Of a stretch of 64,000 bases of DNA, positions 37,828-50,155 are shown piece after piece. Source of the stretch: Circinella umbellata (taxonomy: Eukaryota > Mucoromycota > Mucoromycetes > Mucorales > Lichtheimiaceae). A model generated the notes under the pieces. That model ran no database searches and was not told where the DNA came from. It worked only from the letters and a program-made list of their open reading frames with translations. Position 1 is the first letter of the stretch; every line of letters begins with the position of its first letter. The stretch spans positions 62,001 through 126,000 of the forward strand of contig JAIWNF010000054.1 in assembly GCA_025093555.1 (NCBI GenBank), read 5' to 3'. Position numbers and translations under genes: made by a program.

Positions 37828-39495
37828 TTTTTATATTTTTTGCAAGATCTCGAATAACTTAAAAGTGAGAATATCCTACAAAATGATTAACTTAACAAAA
37901 AAAGTCCGACGATTTTTGTAAGTATTTCGTTAATAATAACATCATAGAACGGCATGAATGTTCTAACAGTTAGGCAGATGTAAAGTGAGTATATTATGAC
38001 AATCATAAAATTTCGATTTATTGAAAACTTGCCATTGTCTTTTTTTATACTGTATTGAGAATAACTACTAAATATGAATAGGAATGATATTCCATCTAGT
38101 CCAACTTGATGATCAGAATGACAGTGTATCTCTCTTTTATTACTATGATTAATATTTATTGTGATAATCCTTTCAATATTTTTATCTTTTTTGTTTTATT
38201 CCTCTTTTCTTTTTTCTTATGTACGTACGTAGCCTAATTTGTTCCAGATTTTGAATTGATCAGAGTATTTTATTATATTTTATTATGGCTTTATTTTGTT
38301 TTTTTATCAAGCAAAGTTATACTTTATCTTTTATAGGTATAAGCTTCTCTGACCTGTTCTGAAAAAAAGGATAACTATAAATATGTAACACAAGACCTAT
38401 TCCTTGTAAGACTAATAGATCGAAAAAATGATTGATACTGCTGTATCCCTTTTTTAACTTACCAAAGAGCATTCACATAATTTTAATTATGCATTATATT
38501 ACGTATGTATAATAAAATATTATATTACTAACTATCCAATACGTAACTGATAATACGTAGTTATTTGCTGATAAAAAAAAATGGATCGACGTTTGGATAC
38601 AGTACTTGCTAGTAAAGCGATATAAAGAATGTTACGTACGCAGGAAGCCGCTTTTAATACTAAATAATCTGATCTATTTAATATCTTGGAACGGTTCACG
38701 TAACTCTCTTCAAATCTTGAAATTGATGTTGGCGGGATATTTAGTAATGTATCAAAATATGCCAGTGGAGGGGGGAAGTGTTCAAATATGAGTGCGAAAC
38801 AAGTGACGAGAATTTAATAGAGTCAAACGAAAATCATTAAAACACTACATATACAGAAGGCATTAAAAATACGAGGACTTATTATTCTTTCTGCTTACGA
38901 CGATAACGGGAATGTAAATGAGATACGTATTAATTCTGTTTATAAAATTACTGAATACTAGCAATGTCTTTGTTGTACAGTAGTGTGTATTAATGTAAAT
39001 AAAACTAGACAAAAAAGATTATGTGTCACTTGATAAAGTGTGGATAAAAAAAGGAAAGTATCTAATGTATAAAATATACTATATATAAGGGAATGAAAGA
39101 ATAGAAATGTACGAGTATAATGTTTGTAAGAAAATGCTATGGAAATAACTAAAATAATATAACTACTTGTATGAAGAGAGGAAATATAGTGGGTAGATTT
39201 TTTTGGTTATTTTAAAGAGAGAAAAGAGACGGTTATGTAAATAGAAAAAGAAATGATGTTTGGAATATGAGAGATTTTGTTGTAATGGAGTGTGGATAAG
39301 TAATAATAATAATAATAATAATAACAGTAAGTAATAGTAATAGTAATAGTAAGAAAATAATAATAGTAATACTGAAAGCTAACACTAATGTCATATGTAA
39401 GTCGTCTTCCTTTTTTTTTTCAAGGGTTATTATGCACTCTAATAATAATGAGTTATGTAATGGAGACAGAAAAACAGTTAGGGTATTCGATACAA
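37828..39495. other. Intergenic stretch, no gene seen
   Basis: About 1.7 kb between the start of Kae1 and the stop of the formin. It has TACGTA palindromes near 38221-38231, 38500-38556 and 38633. A short frame near 38606-38791 has no recognisable motif. An (AAT)n/(AGT)n run lies at about 39300-39370. The leftmost part holds the Kae1 promoter and the rightmost the 3' end of the formin. Confidence 0.5.
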
Positions 39496-42400
39496 TTATT
39501 TTGTTGAAAAGCGTCTTCCAGTAACACGTGGTGGTAAAGATGATCTGTCAAAAGGCGGCGGTTTTCGACTGGTTTTTCTGGTTCGCACAACACGCGTTGA
39601 TGTTGACCGACTGTTAGCCAGTAACGGAGCCACTCCCGGGATTTGCATCATCGGTGCTGTAAAACTACGAGCAGTGTGATCTGCTGAGGTTCTTCTTCGA
39701 CGTGCTGCCATTGCAGGATTGAGAGGTGAAGAAGGCGTAGGAGGCGGTTGTAATGGGAATGTATAATCCAGTGGTGAAAGATTGTTATGATGGAGATGAT
39801 GATGTCCATGCATATTATCTGGCCAATCTACTACTGAAGGGCTTGCTGTAAGCAAACTTGTACTATCCTCACTCTGAATAGATTGCAGCATCTTGCGTGC
39901 GCGCAATGATACAGAGTCAGATTGAGGAGTTCCGTTGACAAGACTGCTGGAACGTTGACGATGTTTACGCTGTTCGTTTCTTCGTCGACTTGATTTATTT
40001 CCTCCCGTTGTTACCATACGTAATTTTTTCATTAATCCATCCATAATAGCATTCTCTCCATTTCCGTTGCCAGCATCTAAAAAAAGACAAGCCCGTGTCA
40101 ATAGTTGAACAAAAACAAGAATAAGTAATTTAAAATACATACAGTTATTAATATCAACGCCTTTCCGAGCCGTTGATCCACTACGCGCACGTGTTCGTCG
40201 TTCATGTTCCCGTTTCTTTTGTTTTTCAAGTCTTTCTTTCTTTTGACGCACAGACTTAACATCTGCAGCACAGCGCTATACATATAATTAGTTGTCAGTA
40301 AGCAGAGTCTCATAATCACGCTACAATAGTATTTAGAGTAATGCATACCTCCCAACTGGATGTGAATTTCTTAAAAGTACCAAAAAATTCATCAGGGTGC
40401 ATTTTGGCAGGATCTTCACCGTAATACTTGACAACTTTATCATACCATTCGCTCATCTTGTTACGTAAAAGATACAAACGTTTGAACTCACCGAAGGCTT
40501 GTTCGTGGAATTCACGCATCACTGGACCAAAACGATCCGTCTTATCGTCCTCTACTTTTGGATAATGTTCTTGAAGTTCTTGTTCGATTTTTTCCAATGA
40601 AGTTTCGAGAGTACGGAATTCGTTGATCATTTCTGCTTTAGATACTTTACATGCTTCGCCAGATTCCTCCAACTCTTCCAAGAAATTCAGCATGTCCGGG
40701 AAGTTATCTTCTACGGTCTCCACAAGGAAATGTAAGAAGGTATTATTACTAGCGGTTCCCTTGGTATCTACAAGCTACAATATTTTTATAGTTCAGATGT
40801 GTTCATTAATTATGTGTATAGATTTGTTTTGTTTTCACATTATAATAAACAGATATATATATATATATATAAGTTATCTTTACCTTATTGATACTACTAA
40901 TTTTAATACCGAATGCCCCGCCACGATATGTGTTACCATTCAAAAAGTTGCCCAGCAACAAAATTAAATGTAACAACTCACCAAATGCCTTTGCGTTTTT
41001 CAAAGAAAGAGAGGCATCAAAAATAGCTGTCATTTGTTTGTGTAGCTGATGATAGCGATCTCGAAAAGTGGTCCTGAATAACATATATTCAACACGTTCC
41101 TTGAAACGTTTAATATCCATTACTTCAAGACAAAATTGATCCGGTAAGGAAAGCTCTTGTCGTTTATGTTTTGATTCGGATGATACATAAGGAGACAGTT
41201 TACCCATCTCTTCAGCTGTTGGCGCATACTTGATCAAATTGGAAAGTATTTGTTCGTCATCAAAATTAGAATCCATAAGCTTTATTGATGTTGCAATATC
41301 ATTGAATGGTACTTTACGAGTAATGCTTGTGATGAAAATGTCTGTCGATATTTAATAAATTTATGTACTATTAGCACAAACATGTTGTTTCCTGTCTTCT
41401 ATGAAAAAAAAAATTATCCCAAATCTTCTTCTTTCCCCTTCACCTAGAAAAAGATTTGAATTACTTACTCAGATTATATGCCTTTCGTGGTTCTAAAGCG
41501 TGAACTTTTTCTTTGTTACGTTTGACTTTTAATTCCATTGCTGGTCGTTGTTCAAACATTTTCTCAATGTCGTCAAAAATACCAGCCCGTGCAAGCTGGA
41601 ATTCAATCGTAGCTTCGGTATCCTTGGGTGTACTAATGCTTTTTTCTAACTGGCTCCAAATAGTTTCATCGATATGTTGTGTGTTCATCTTTTCCCATTC
41701 TACAAATTTGAGTCGTCGTTTGGGTTGGAATGCACTTGCTTTACGTCGAATATTGCTAATCATGAGTGGTGGTGGCGGTGCTGCACGGTTACCGCTACTG
41801 GTTGTCGCGCTTGGTACAGGTCCATTAGGTGGTGACCCAGGTGTTACTGATATAGCAGGCGGTGCTGGTGCTGGTGGAGGTGGAGGTGGAGGCGGTGGTG
41901 GGGGCGGGGGTGGCGGAGGTGGGGGCGGTGGGGGTGACAATTTCTTTTCATCAGAAGGTGCAGGATCAGCGGAATCTGATACTGCAGTAGAAGTAACTTC
42001 ATTTGTGGTATCCATGGTGATAACACTACTTCTGCTGCTAGGGTAAACAGCACCCTTATTTGGCGATGTGGGATGACTGTCATTCAAATCTTCTGTACTG
42101 CTCATGCCAACCGAAAATGAAGAGAATATACTACTAGCACGCTTTGATTTCTTGCTCTTAATACTTCCAGTATCATCCCCTGCAACTGGAGTAGTTGGTG
42201 TTCCCTGTGGTGATCCAGAATCTTCTGACAAATGATGCATCATTTTTCGTAAGAATGTATCTTGTTGATTTGATCGTTTGACAAATGATGAAACGCGGGA
42301 ACTTAAACGAGAACGAAATGATTGTTTAAATGGGCTACTGACATTTTCCTCTTGTAATGATCGCTCATCCACTTGCTACATACACATATGCATATACAGA

Positions 42401-45400
42401 CAATAAAGAAAGTCATCAGCACATTTGATGAAAATAATATTCTTTCTTAAAAAATAAAATAAAAAAGAAAACCTGAAGTTATTACCATCTGTAACTTTTG
42501 TCTTGCCGTTTGTGCTTCCCAATTTTTGATATCAGCGTCGCTGCTATAATGATGTAACTTCCGACTATTTCGATGAGTACGGCGTTTATCAGTTGGTGCA
42601 CCATATTCATTCAGTTGGCGCAATGCATCGTAAAGTCGCCTATTTTGGGCATCCATCACTTCTGCTGTCTGTTGATATTCCAATTCCAAATCATTCAATT
42701 GTTGTTGTAATAAAGTGTTAGCTTGATCAGCAGCTTGAAGTGTTCGTTCAAGATAGGCTACCCTTGATTTAAGGTCTTCTGGTTCTAATATGATTGAATT
42801 TTTTTTTATATTAGATAAAAAAAAAGATTCCAAATCCCTTCACTCTCTCCCTTTCATTATTTTTTCTGAACTCACCACTCTCAATCGTTCCAAGAGAATG
42901 TGAAACTGTCAATATTTCAGGTGGTGCATGTTGATCCACGTCACTAAGTGCTTGATCGAATTCATTTTCTTCTGCAAATTTGGAAATCATTAAATCAACC
43001 GTATTACGATACGCTCCATCAAATCCAAAACCTCCTACTCCTTCTCCTTGTTGAAGAACAATTCGACTGGTGACTGATTCAAGCATACGATAGCATTGAG
43101 TTCTAATTTTATAAGTTTTTTCCTTTTTAATACGACGAAATAATACACTTAATTTATCCACATATCAAAGAAAAAAACTGCAAACCTTTGGTCTTCATCG
43201 CCAGGAATAAACATAAGGTTTTGCAAGATACTCCGAAGTAGATCATATGATTCGGTTCCAGTGACAGAAGACAAAATATTATCCAATATTTCGGGTGGAT
43301 CTAATACGTCATTCAATACCATATCACCATAAATGAGAGCAGCATCATGTTCTTCTTGTTCACGAAATTCATCCATTTTACGTAATAAAATTTCATTATC
43401 AAGTGGTGATAATTTACCCAGAATACGTGTAAGATCTGCGTGATATAATTGATTGCGTAGAGCTACTCGAATATCTAAGTCATCCACGACTTCTGGGTCA
43501 ACAAGTGCGTTTATTAACAACATGTTGGCAAGCTAAAAATAATGAACGAATTGTGGTTAAAATGATTGAATTAGATTACTTGAAAGTTACATAATTATAA
43601 AGAAGTAATGAGAAGCAGAGAAAAAAAAACTTACACCGTATTCAATCAAATGCTCCTCCGGATTTTCAGAGATTCCAGTATACTTGAGAAAATCTTTACT
43701 TGCTCCCACCATGGATCCCATCATTCCTCGTGCGTCCAAAACCTTTTCAAAGGGACGTAGCCATGCATCAAATCTTCCTTGTCCATCTGCATGCTTTTTA
43801 AGCAATTCCATTCCACGCAGCACCATAGAATGCCCATTGGGGATATCACAATAACATAAAAATGTAAGAGTATCACAAGCAAGCTGTCGAACAGGTACAT
43901 AGGACGAAAGCAAAGATAATGTAATTTGATCGATATATCGAGATTCTCGTAAAATTTCTTGGATACCATGCTAAAAGATATTATTAGCAGCAGAATTAGC
44001 ATTAAATATTTATTTAATTAATATATATATATACTTACCACATTATTAATTAAACTCTTGAGACAGTTGATCAATTCCAATTCGAGTAAAAAATCCTTCT
44101 GCTTCCTTTTTTAGAAACAAGTAAACAGCAAAAAATAATAAGAATCCTAATAACTAATGTATGTAGACCTCCTCGTGAAACAATAATAATAATAGTAACT
44201 TACCCCTCTGTCTTTTTATGTAGTCTTGACATTTCACTGGCTATCAATCGCATTCCATCATCATCGATAAATCGTTTTATCCAGCTATATAATATCATAT
44301 TTTTTCATGAAATCAGCATCCAAATATGTTAGTATCCAACTAAAATTTAAAAGAGAAAACCCCCGTATTCTACCTTAATGGTTTGCTTTCCAAAAGATGA
44401 AGAAGTTCCTTCACCAAAGAAAGCCGATCCGCTTTTTTATCAGGTCTTAAAAATGGTTTTATATATGATTTTGAAAAAGAAGTTGAAGTTGATATCGAAG
44501 GTTGATTATTTTTATTGCTACTGGTAGGCGTGACAGGAGTGATAGGGGTGGTGGGTGTTGTAGGTGTAACAGGTCTAATAGGATTAGCAGTCGTTATAGC
44601 TGCATGCTTTGAATTCCCTTGTTTGTATGCTGTTGATGCGTTACTATTGCTATTTAGATTACGTGATGATCTCGCACGATTGATGTTTTGACGAGCCTTA
44701 TTATTAACCACCGATCCAAGTTGTTTTGTCAGCTGATCTTCGTTATGCAGAATCCATTGCTTCTTGTCGAGCGATAGGTCGTTCAAATCTCCGTCAGCCA
44801 AATTCAAATCAAGTCGCGTCTAAGTTATTATTATTATTATTATAAGTATTAAAGGTATCAAAATAAACTACTGCTACAATTTAATAATATTCTAATATAG
44901 CCTGGAAACACAGACAATAATTTTATCATATATGCAGTACTCCTCCCCCCCTTGAAAAAAAGTACAAATGCCTAACGTACAGCTACTTCTTGAAACAGTT
45001 GTTCGATCTCTTGGTCACAAGACCCTACTGGGTCAGGAGCGTGTGGATGTAAGAGGTCATCCAATGGTTCTAAAGGTCGCGGACTGTCTAGTGCACCTAA
45101 ACTATGACTTTCGTTTTCAAAATCTACATATAAAAACGTGGATGCCCCCAACACCCCCCTCTTTTAATATTATTATCCATGTAATAACTTTTTTAATTTT
45201 ATTATTAATATAATGAAAAATATCATTACCAGCTAAATTTGTCCACTGTTCACGATGGGGTATACAGGGCATAGAGTTATATGAACGGGTTAATACTGGT
45301 GCAGCACGTTTTGCGAGAAAACTAGTATAATGAGTTGCTCGCTGTCTTGGTGCTGTGCGTTGTTGTGGATGTGGTGGTAATAGTTCTTGTTGTAGTTGCT

Positions 45401-45650
45401 CCCCTGAATTGCTGCTGTTACAGAACAAGGGCTGCGCAGAGGAACTAATGTCGTCGTTTTCCAAATCCTGGTTGGTGCTATTATTATCATGTTTTTTTGT
45501 TATTTTTTCTTGGTTTTCTTCGAATTGTTGTAGTTGTTTGTTGGTTGACACGACGACCGGTGAAACGATTGAATTCCGTCTTGAACTATAATGCAAACGG
45601 GCATTACTCTTCAAACGCCGCTTTCCACTTACGTTGGAAAACAGATCCAT
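39496..45650 (-). CDS. BNI1: Formin (Bni1/SepA type), actin nucleator
   Basis: The start is the ATG at 45650 (MDLFSNVSGKRRLKSNARLH). Many exons, ending at 39496. Domains in order: a disordered N-terminus; GTPase-binding/FH3 region (LSLDKKQWILHNEDQLTKQL, then LSSYVPVRQLACDTLTFLCY and FMFIPGDEDQR-type repeats); coiled coil (RVAYLERTLQAADQANTLLQ); FH1 with more than 20 consecutive prolines (about 41869-41938); FH2 (VEWEKMNTQHIDETIWSQLE, LLGNFLNGNTYRGGAFGIKI); and a DAD (AIMDGLMKKLRMVTTGG, followed by the basic SSRRRNEQRKHR). Rho/Cdc42-type GTPases release the DID-DAD lock. FH1 takes profilin-actin and FH2 caps and elongates filaments. All elements needed for autoinhibition are present. The FH1 codons are a GC-rich island (CCN repeats) in AT-rich DNA. 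Confidence 0.94.
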
Positions 45651-48600
45651 GGACTAGCAACACAAATGTCAGATCGGCCAAAAATCAATTCATGCGTCAA
45701 CGCAAAGCCAACAATATAAAAGAAAAGAAGAACAAAGAAAGTTAAAAAAAAACAAGAAGGAGTGAAGAAAAGAACAAAAAAAATTAAGATCGGCCCGTCG
45801 TCGTTTCGAGATTTCAAGTTTCTCCTACTTTTTTTTTTTTTGAGTTTCTCTTCTTTCTCTGCGTGTGTATACATGTAAAGGGCGCAACTCCGAATTTGGA
45901 TAGTGGCGAACCACGCAAAGAAAAACCATGATTCTGTAACACGTGAGCATATTAATTTGTTTTCTAAAGACAAGTACCACAATATCAAATGCACATCAAA
46001 TTGCGAAAATTGAGAGACTTTAAACAGATCAGGGTTATGTTTTTGTTTGTATATTTTTTATGGCGGTTAATAACATATCTGGAAAAGTCCTTAGCATATC
46101 AACTTTAATGACGATTCATCCCTTATCATCAACGTGCGGTGGATAATATTTGTATTGAAATTTTTACAATGTGCTCTCGAAAAAAACAGTTATTTGTATT
46201 ATTTTTATTGTTATGTATGATGATAGTAAAGGCTTATAATACTATTTTCAGAAACTTGACAACCTCATATTTGATCATATAACACGTTTATCACTGTGGT
46301 AAGCTCGCTCTTTTTTTACTTACTGTCACACAAACACTGTTGTTTCATATTTTTTTTCTAATAGCAGGAATGGAGGATCCTCTGAACAAAAAGAATACAC
46401 TTCGGACCCGGGCCTGTGTTACAAACCTTTGACCGACGTTTCCGGAACAATAAGATCCATTTTACTTGTATAAACATGATCCATCTTATTCTTATACGTC
46501 TTGTTGCTCAAATATTAGTACGCCACACGAGTCTACAGAAAGTATTCAATGAATGATCGCCTACTATAAGCACTTAATATTTTATGTACTCGCTATGACA
46601 GTGTTACAATAAATTTAGTCTACATTCACTAAAATTAAGTGTTTCAAAATCGATTTTTTCATTTTGGAAACCCCCTATTAGTAACTTTGTTGCGAAAAAA
46701 AGGGAGTGGTCATGCAGATAATAAAAATACTTCTTCATCGTGTCAACAAAAACGCATGTTAATTCTTTTTTTTTATTAAGTTTTAATTGAAACTGATATT
46801 CTTCCATAAAAATTATTTGTGTGTCTATTTAAAAAGTGCTTAAGGCTATTAAAGAATACACAGAATAGCCTAAATAAAAGCTCCTATGTCGATATACCTG
46901 TAATAATAACAATAAAATTGGTTTCCCGTCAATCTAACTTACATATCGTCAACTTAATATTATTCTTTTTACCTCGGAGTACAGTGATATTTGATAAATT
47001 TCTTGGCAAAAAGGTAGAAAAATATCCAACACAAGAAATATCATTCGTACTAAATGGTAGTATTATTCGAGCTGCCACACATAGCATGGCTTACCCCGAT
47101 TGGCGACTCTATAATAAAATGTGGGAGAAGTACGTAGCTAGAACTAATTGGATTTTGATCCTTTTTCCTTTTTTTTTTGCAAAGAACTTTATTATGCACT
47201 GATGTGAAAGAATAAGCTGAACCGCTATTTTCATACGTAAAGAGAACTCCAAGCTTTCTTTTTTATTTCATAAGCTTAGATCCATTATTATAACAGATCG
47301 CCACAACAAGTCTTTGCCATCAGACTTCTTTATTCAACAAAAATTTAAACTGGTTTTCATTCCTGACTGTAGGCTGTTAGACCACGAATATGGTCCGTAT
47401 ATAATACTTGTACTTAATTATCCTGTTCATAGATTTTTCGCTGTTGCTGACGTACGAATATATTATTATGGGTACTTACTTTACCAATGACTTTGTAGCT
47501 ATTGTAGTTTTTTTTTATATACGTATGTATACTACGTGTCTGTTTTTAAACCTCTAGTCTGTTCTTTTGATAGATACAAAAAAATTCTGATAATCTACAC
47601 AGTTTGTGGTAAACGCTCCCAATAGCCAATATTAATAGTTGCGTTCATTCTACAAAACATTACGTTAGTATACAATACTACATCAGCGTATATATATATG
47701 CTTAAAACATCAGCTTACCTCTTTTACAGTATATGGTATAATCATATAATGGGAGTAAAGAAGGTGAAAAGGTAAAACGAAGGTAATAAAGCAGTCTGGG
47801 CATACCTATAATTACATAAAGTATTCGTAAAATCTGTGTTACCATGCAACGTCACTATGCGAGAAGTGGAAGTGTAATTATTTATCCGTGAAACTTACTT
47901 TTATAAAGAGTTAAATTACTTTGTGTAGTCAACTTTCCTGTCTAAAGGTTCATGAAAGAATAAATACTTTTTTTTTTACTTTGAGATGCATAAAGAATTC
48001 ATAAAAGTAACTGGATCATACAGATTAAATAAAGATAACATCTCAAAACCGCATTTATTCACTTAAGCATATATCATTGTACGTATTATAAATATACCTG
48101 TATTCGGGATCAGTAAGGCGAGAATTACCACGAAACTATTTGGAGCGTGCAAGTTGCAAATATTATAAGCTTCTTTAAACACCTCCAAAACTCTGTTTCT
48201 GAAATCATAAAATGTCCATTGAAAATTTTAAAGGTGACATTATAAATCTTTATGGGTTTTCTGATGAATAATAGCAAATTATAATCCATGGTCGTATTAT
48301 AATTCACTGCATTAAATTTCCCTCCTCAAATTCTTTAGTCACTCAAGACTCTGACGATATGCAATTTTAAAATAATCCAAAAATATACTACCATGTTTGG
48401 TATTATGTGTATTTACTAACGCCATTGTCCGATGCTTAAAATTGATAAAAATAAACTGCAGTGTTTTTTTTTCTTCGGCGCATGCTCTTCTATTTATAAA
48501 GCTACTGGGATTATTCCCGGGCATGGGAATTCACTACAATTTTCTGTGCAGGATTAACTATTTGTTCAAAAAAAGAAACCAAACACTTTATATTACCCTT

Positions 48601-48823
48601 GCCACCGCCGCCGCCGTTACTATCAACTAAGCCAACTCATTTTGTAGCATATGGCTTAGCTGGCAACAAAGTTACATTATGAGTAAACAAAAAACAAAGA
48701 ATCTTTTTTTGCTGTTTCATGATATAAAGTGGCTAAGAAAAATATTTTTACGTATGTGATATATACAACATGATGATGATTTGTTTTATTATACGTAGAA
48801 CTATAATATTAGTAAAAGTGCTG
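45651..48823. other. Long gene-poor region
   Basis: About 3.2 kb. The first 300 bases hold the formin leader and promoter. I see no convincing gene. One frame at 46819-47202 (plus) has a more protein-like middle (FDKFLGKKVEKYPTQEISFV, then YPDWRLYNKMWEKYV) but no match I can name and no clear splice partners. It may be a remnant. Scattered TACGTA sites are present (47130, 47519). Confidence 0.45.
46819..47202 (+). other. Open frame of uncertain status (possible gene or element remnant)
   Basis: 127 codons. The first 60 look random (Ile/Leu/Asn-rich). The segment from about residue 55 to 110 has balanced composition with W, Y, D, K and E, unlike flanking noise. No ATG context, signal peptide, motif or intron supports a complete gene. 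I list it only so that the segment at about 46980-47150 can be searched. Confidence 0.2.
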
Positions 48824-48831
48824 GTACTAAC

Positions 48832-49487
48832 CAGTGTTGGCAGTTTCCGACTTTCCGACTTTCCGCCGGGCGGAAACTATGGTTTATAGAGTTGGCATCA
48901 GCAAGCATAAATATGGTATGTGCATCATATTAAATAAAAGTAATTTGGCATATTTATATTTTTGATGCATTAGATCTGTTACTATTATTACTAATATTAT
49001 AACGTTATAATATATGGTCTACAACAACAACTATGAGAATACATAGTATAATAGCATAGAAATGACAATAATGCTTTTTTAAAACGCTGGTTTTGCATTG
49101 ATATGTAGATGCTGCGCAAGCAAATAATAGCTTCAATATAAATATTGCGCGTTGTTCAGTACATTGACCGCACAGGTTAAAGCCCGACATCGACTGTCAA
49201 TGCACAAGAGCTATACAAAGGAGTAAGATTTTTATGTAGACAAACCTAGACTTTAGAGATAAAAATGAAGCTCACTCAGCGGAAGAAATAAAATAGATGT
49301 TAGAATATCTTTTTTCATAGCTTGAATATAAATATATACTTTCATTCTATCTCCCTTTTTTATTATTTTAATGAAACTTTCATTTCATAATTCCATAAAC
49401 ATACGTATTGATTGAATGAAAAAAGGTTTCCGCTATATGTTTCCGCCAGGTTTCCGCCTTTTCCGCTATGGCGAAAACCCAACACTG
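48832..49487. mobile_element. Non-autonomous hAT-like DNA transposon with 8-bp target-site duplication
   Basis: The left end reads CAGTGTTGG and the right end CCAACACTG, perfect 9-base inverted termini of the hAT type (C/TAG-G-TTGG). The 8 bases just outside are GTACTAAC (48824-48831) and GTATTAAC (49488-49495), equal at 7 of 8. Eight bases is the hAT duplication length. Inside each end is a cluster of TTTCCG/CGGAAA hexamers: at least three plus one inverted within 48844-48877, and four within 49427-49466. This resembles the subterminal binding sites hAT transposases use. The 656-bp interior has no frame with a transposase motif, so mobility would need an enzyme from elsewhere. One mismatch in the duplication suggests moderate age. 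Confidence 0.8.
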
Positions 49488-49567
49488 GTATTAACTGCAT
49501 AATAAATAACATAATATTACAAGAAGAAAAAAATAGCATATTGGTATGTACAGATATAAAAAGTTAT

Positions 49568-50155
49568 TTATGATATTGTATGCCTAGAGGTGGAAATTAT
49601 GGTTTGCTCGGATAAAAGGATGGGGCGTAGCTTCTTAACTGATACAGATCTGGCGCGTAGTAGCACATTGTTATGCCTTCGTTGGTCGAGCGAGCCACGA
49701 TATATTTGGGTTGGAGCACCGAGACAATCCCCTGACTAAAAAGATATAAAAAAGTACATTGATAAAGTTAATATTTACTACGTACGGGTTATTTTTATTA
49801 AATACAATAGATATAATAAAGCAAAATATATAAGACTTACCCGATAAAAGGATATTTTCACCATCGGGTCATTGATTTCAAAAGAGCCAACATGTTTTGA
49901 CTGTAAATTCCAACAAGGTGTAGCTCCTCCGTTACTTGTTCCCACATGTTGAACAGTACCTTTATGATTGGGACGCGAATAAATATCCATGCGAAAATGT
50001 CGTGGTCTTCGTTTTATACTGGTGTTAATAGCAGTTGAAGTAATACTACTTGGATTATCTACATGGGTGGGATAACTAGCTGTTACAGTCGTTGTCGATA
50101 TACACAATACAAGCACGGATGCTAGTAACAAAACAACTATTGATCGCATAATCAT
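49568..50155 (-). CDS. Small secreted protein, beta/gamma-crystallin-like pattern
   Basis: Two exons, 50155-49841 and 49735-49568, give 160 residues. The start ATG at 50155 (50149 is an alternative) opens a signal peptide (MIMRSIVVLLLASVLVLCIS, then TTTVTA). After a Ser/Thr linker the mature part has FRMDIYSRPNHKGTVQHVG, then PCWNLQSKHVGSFEI, then KISFYRSGDCLGAPTQIYRG and a closing RARSVSVKKL. This is the Tyr-x(6-8)-Gly ... Cys-x-Asn-Leu ... Ser-Phe/Val rhythm of Greek-key crystallin-like secreted proteins. The acceptor at 49737-49736 is chosen because it preserves this pattern. The AG at 49733-49732 gives another frame ending at 49597. The stop lies about 70 bp from the hAT element. The fold is inference. 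Confidence 0.6.

Noticed and set aside
38606..38791. Short frame MLVKRYKECYVRRKPLLILN...
   Set aside because: No splice partner, motif or repeat boundary. Composition is compatible with chance in AT-rich DNA.
41513..42046. 177-codon plus-strand frame with a long poly-glycine tract
   Set aside because: It is the antisense of the formin FH1 poly-proline codons (CCN read as GGN) and has no independent support.
49005..49190. Minus-strand frame inside the hAT element as a transposase remnant
   Set aside because: It contains a few Cys and His but no hAT dimerisation or catalytic motif, so there is not enough to claim coding origin.
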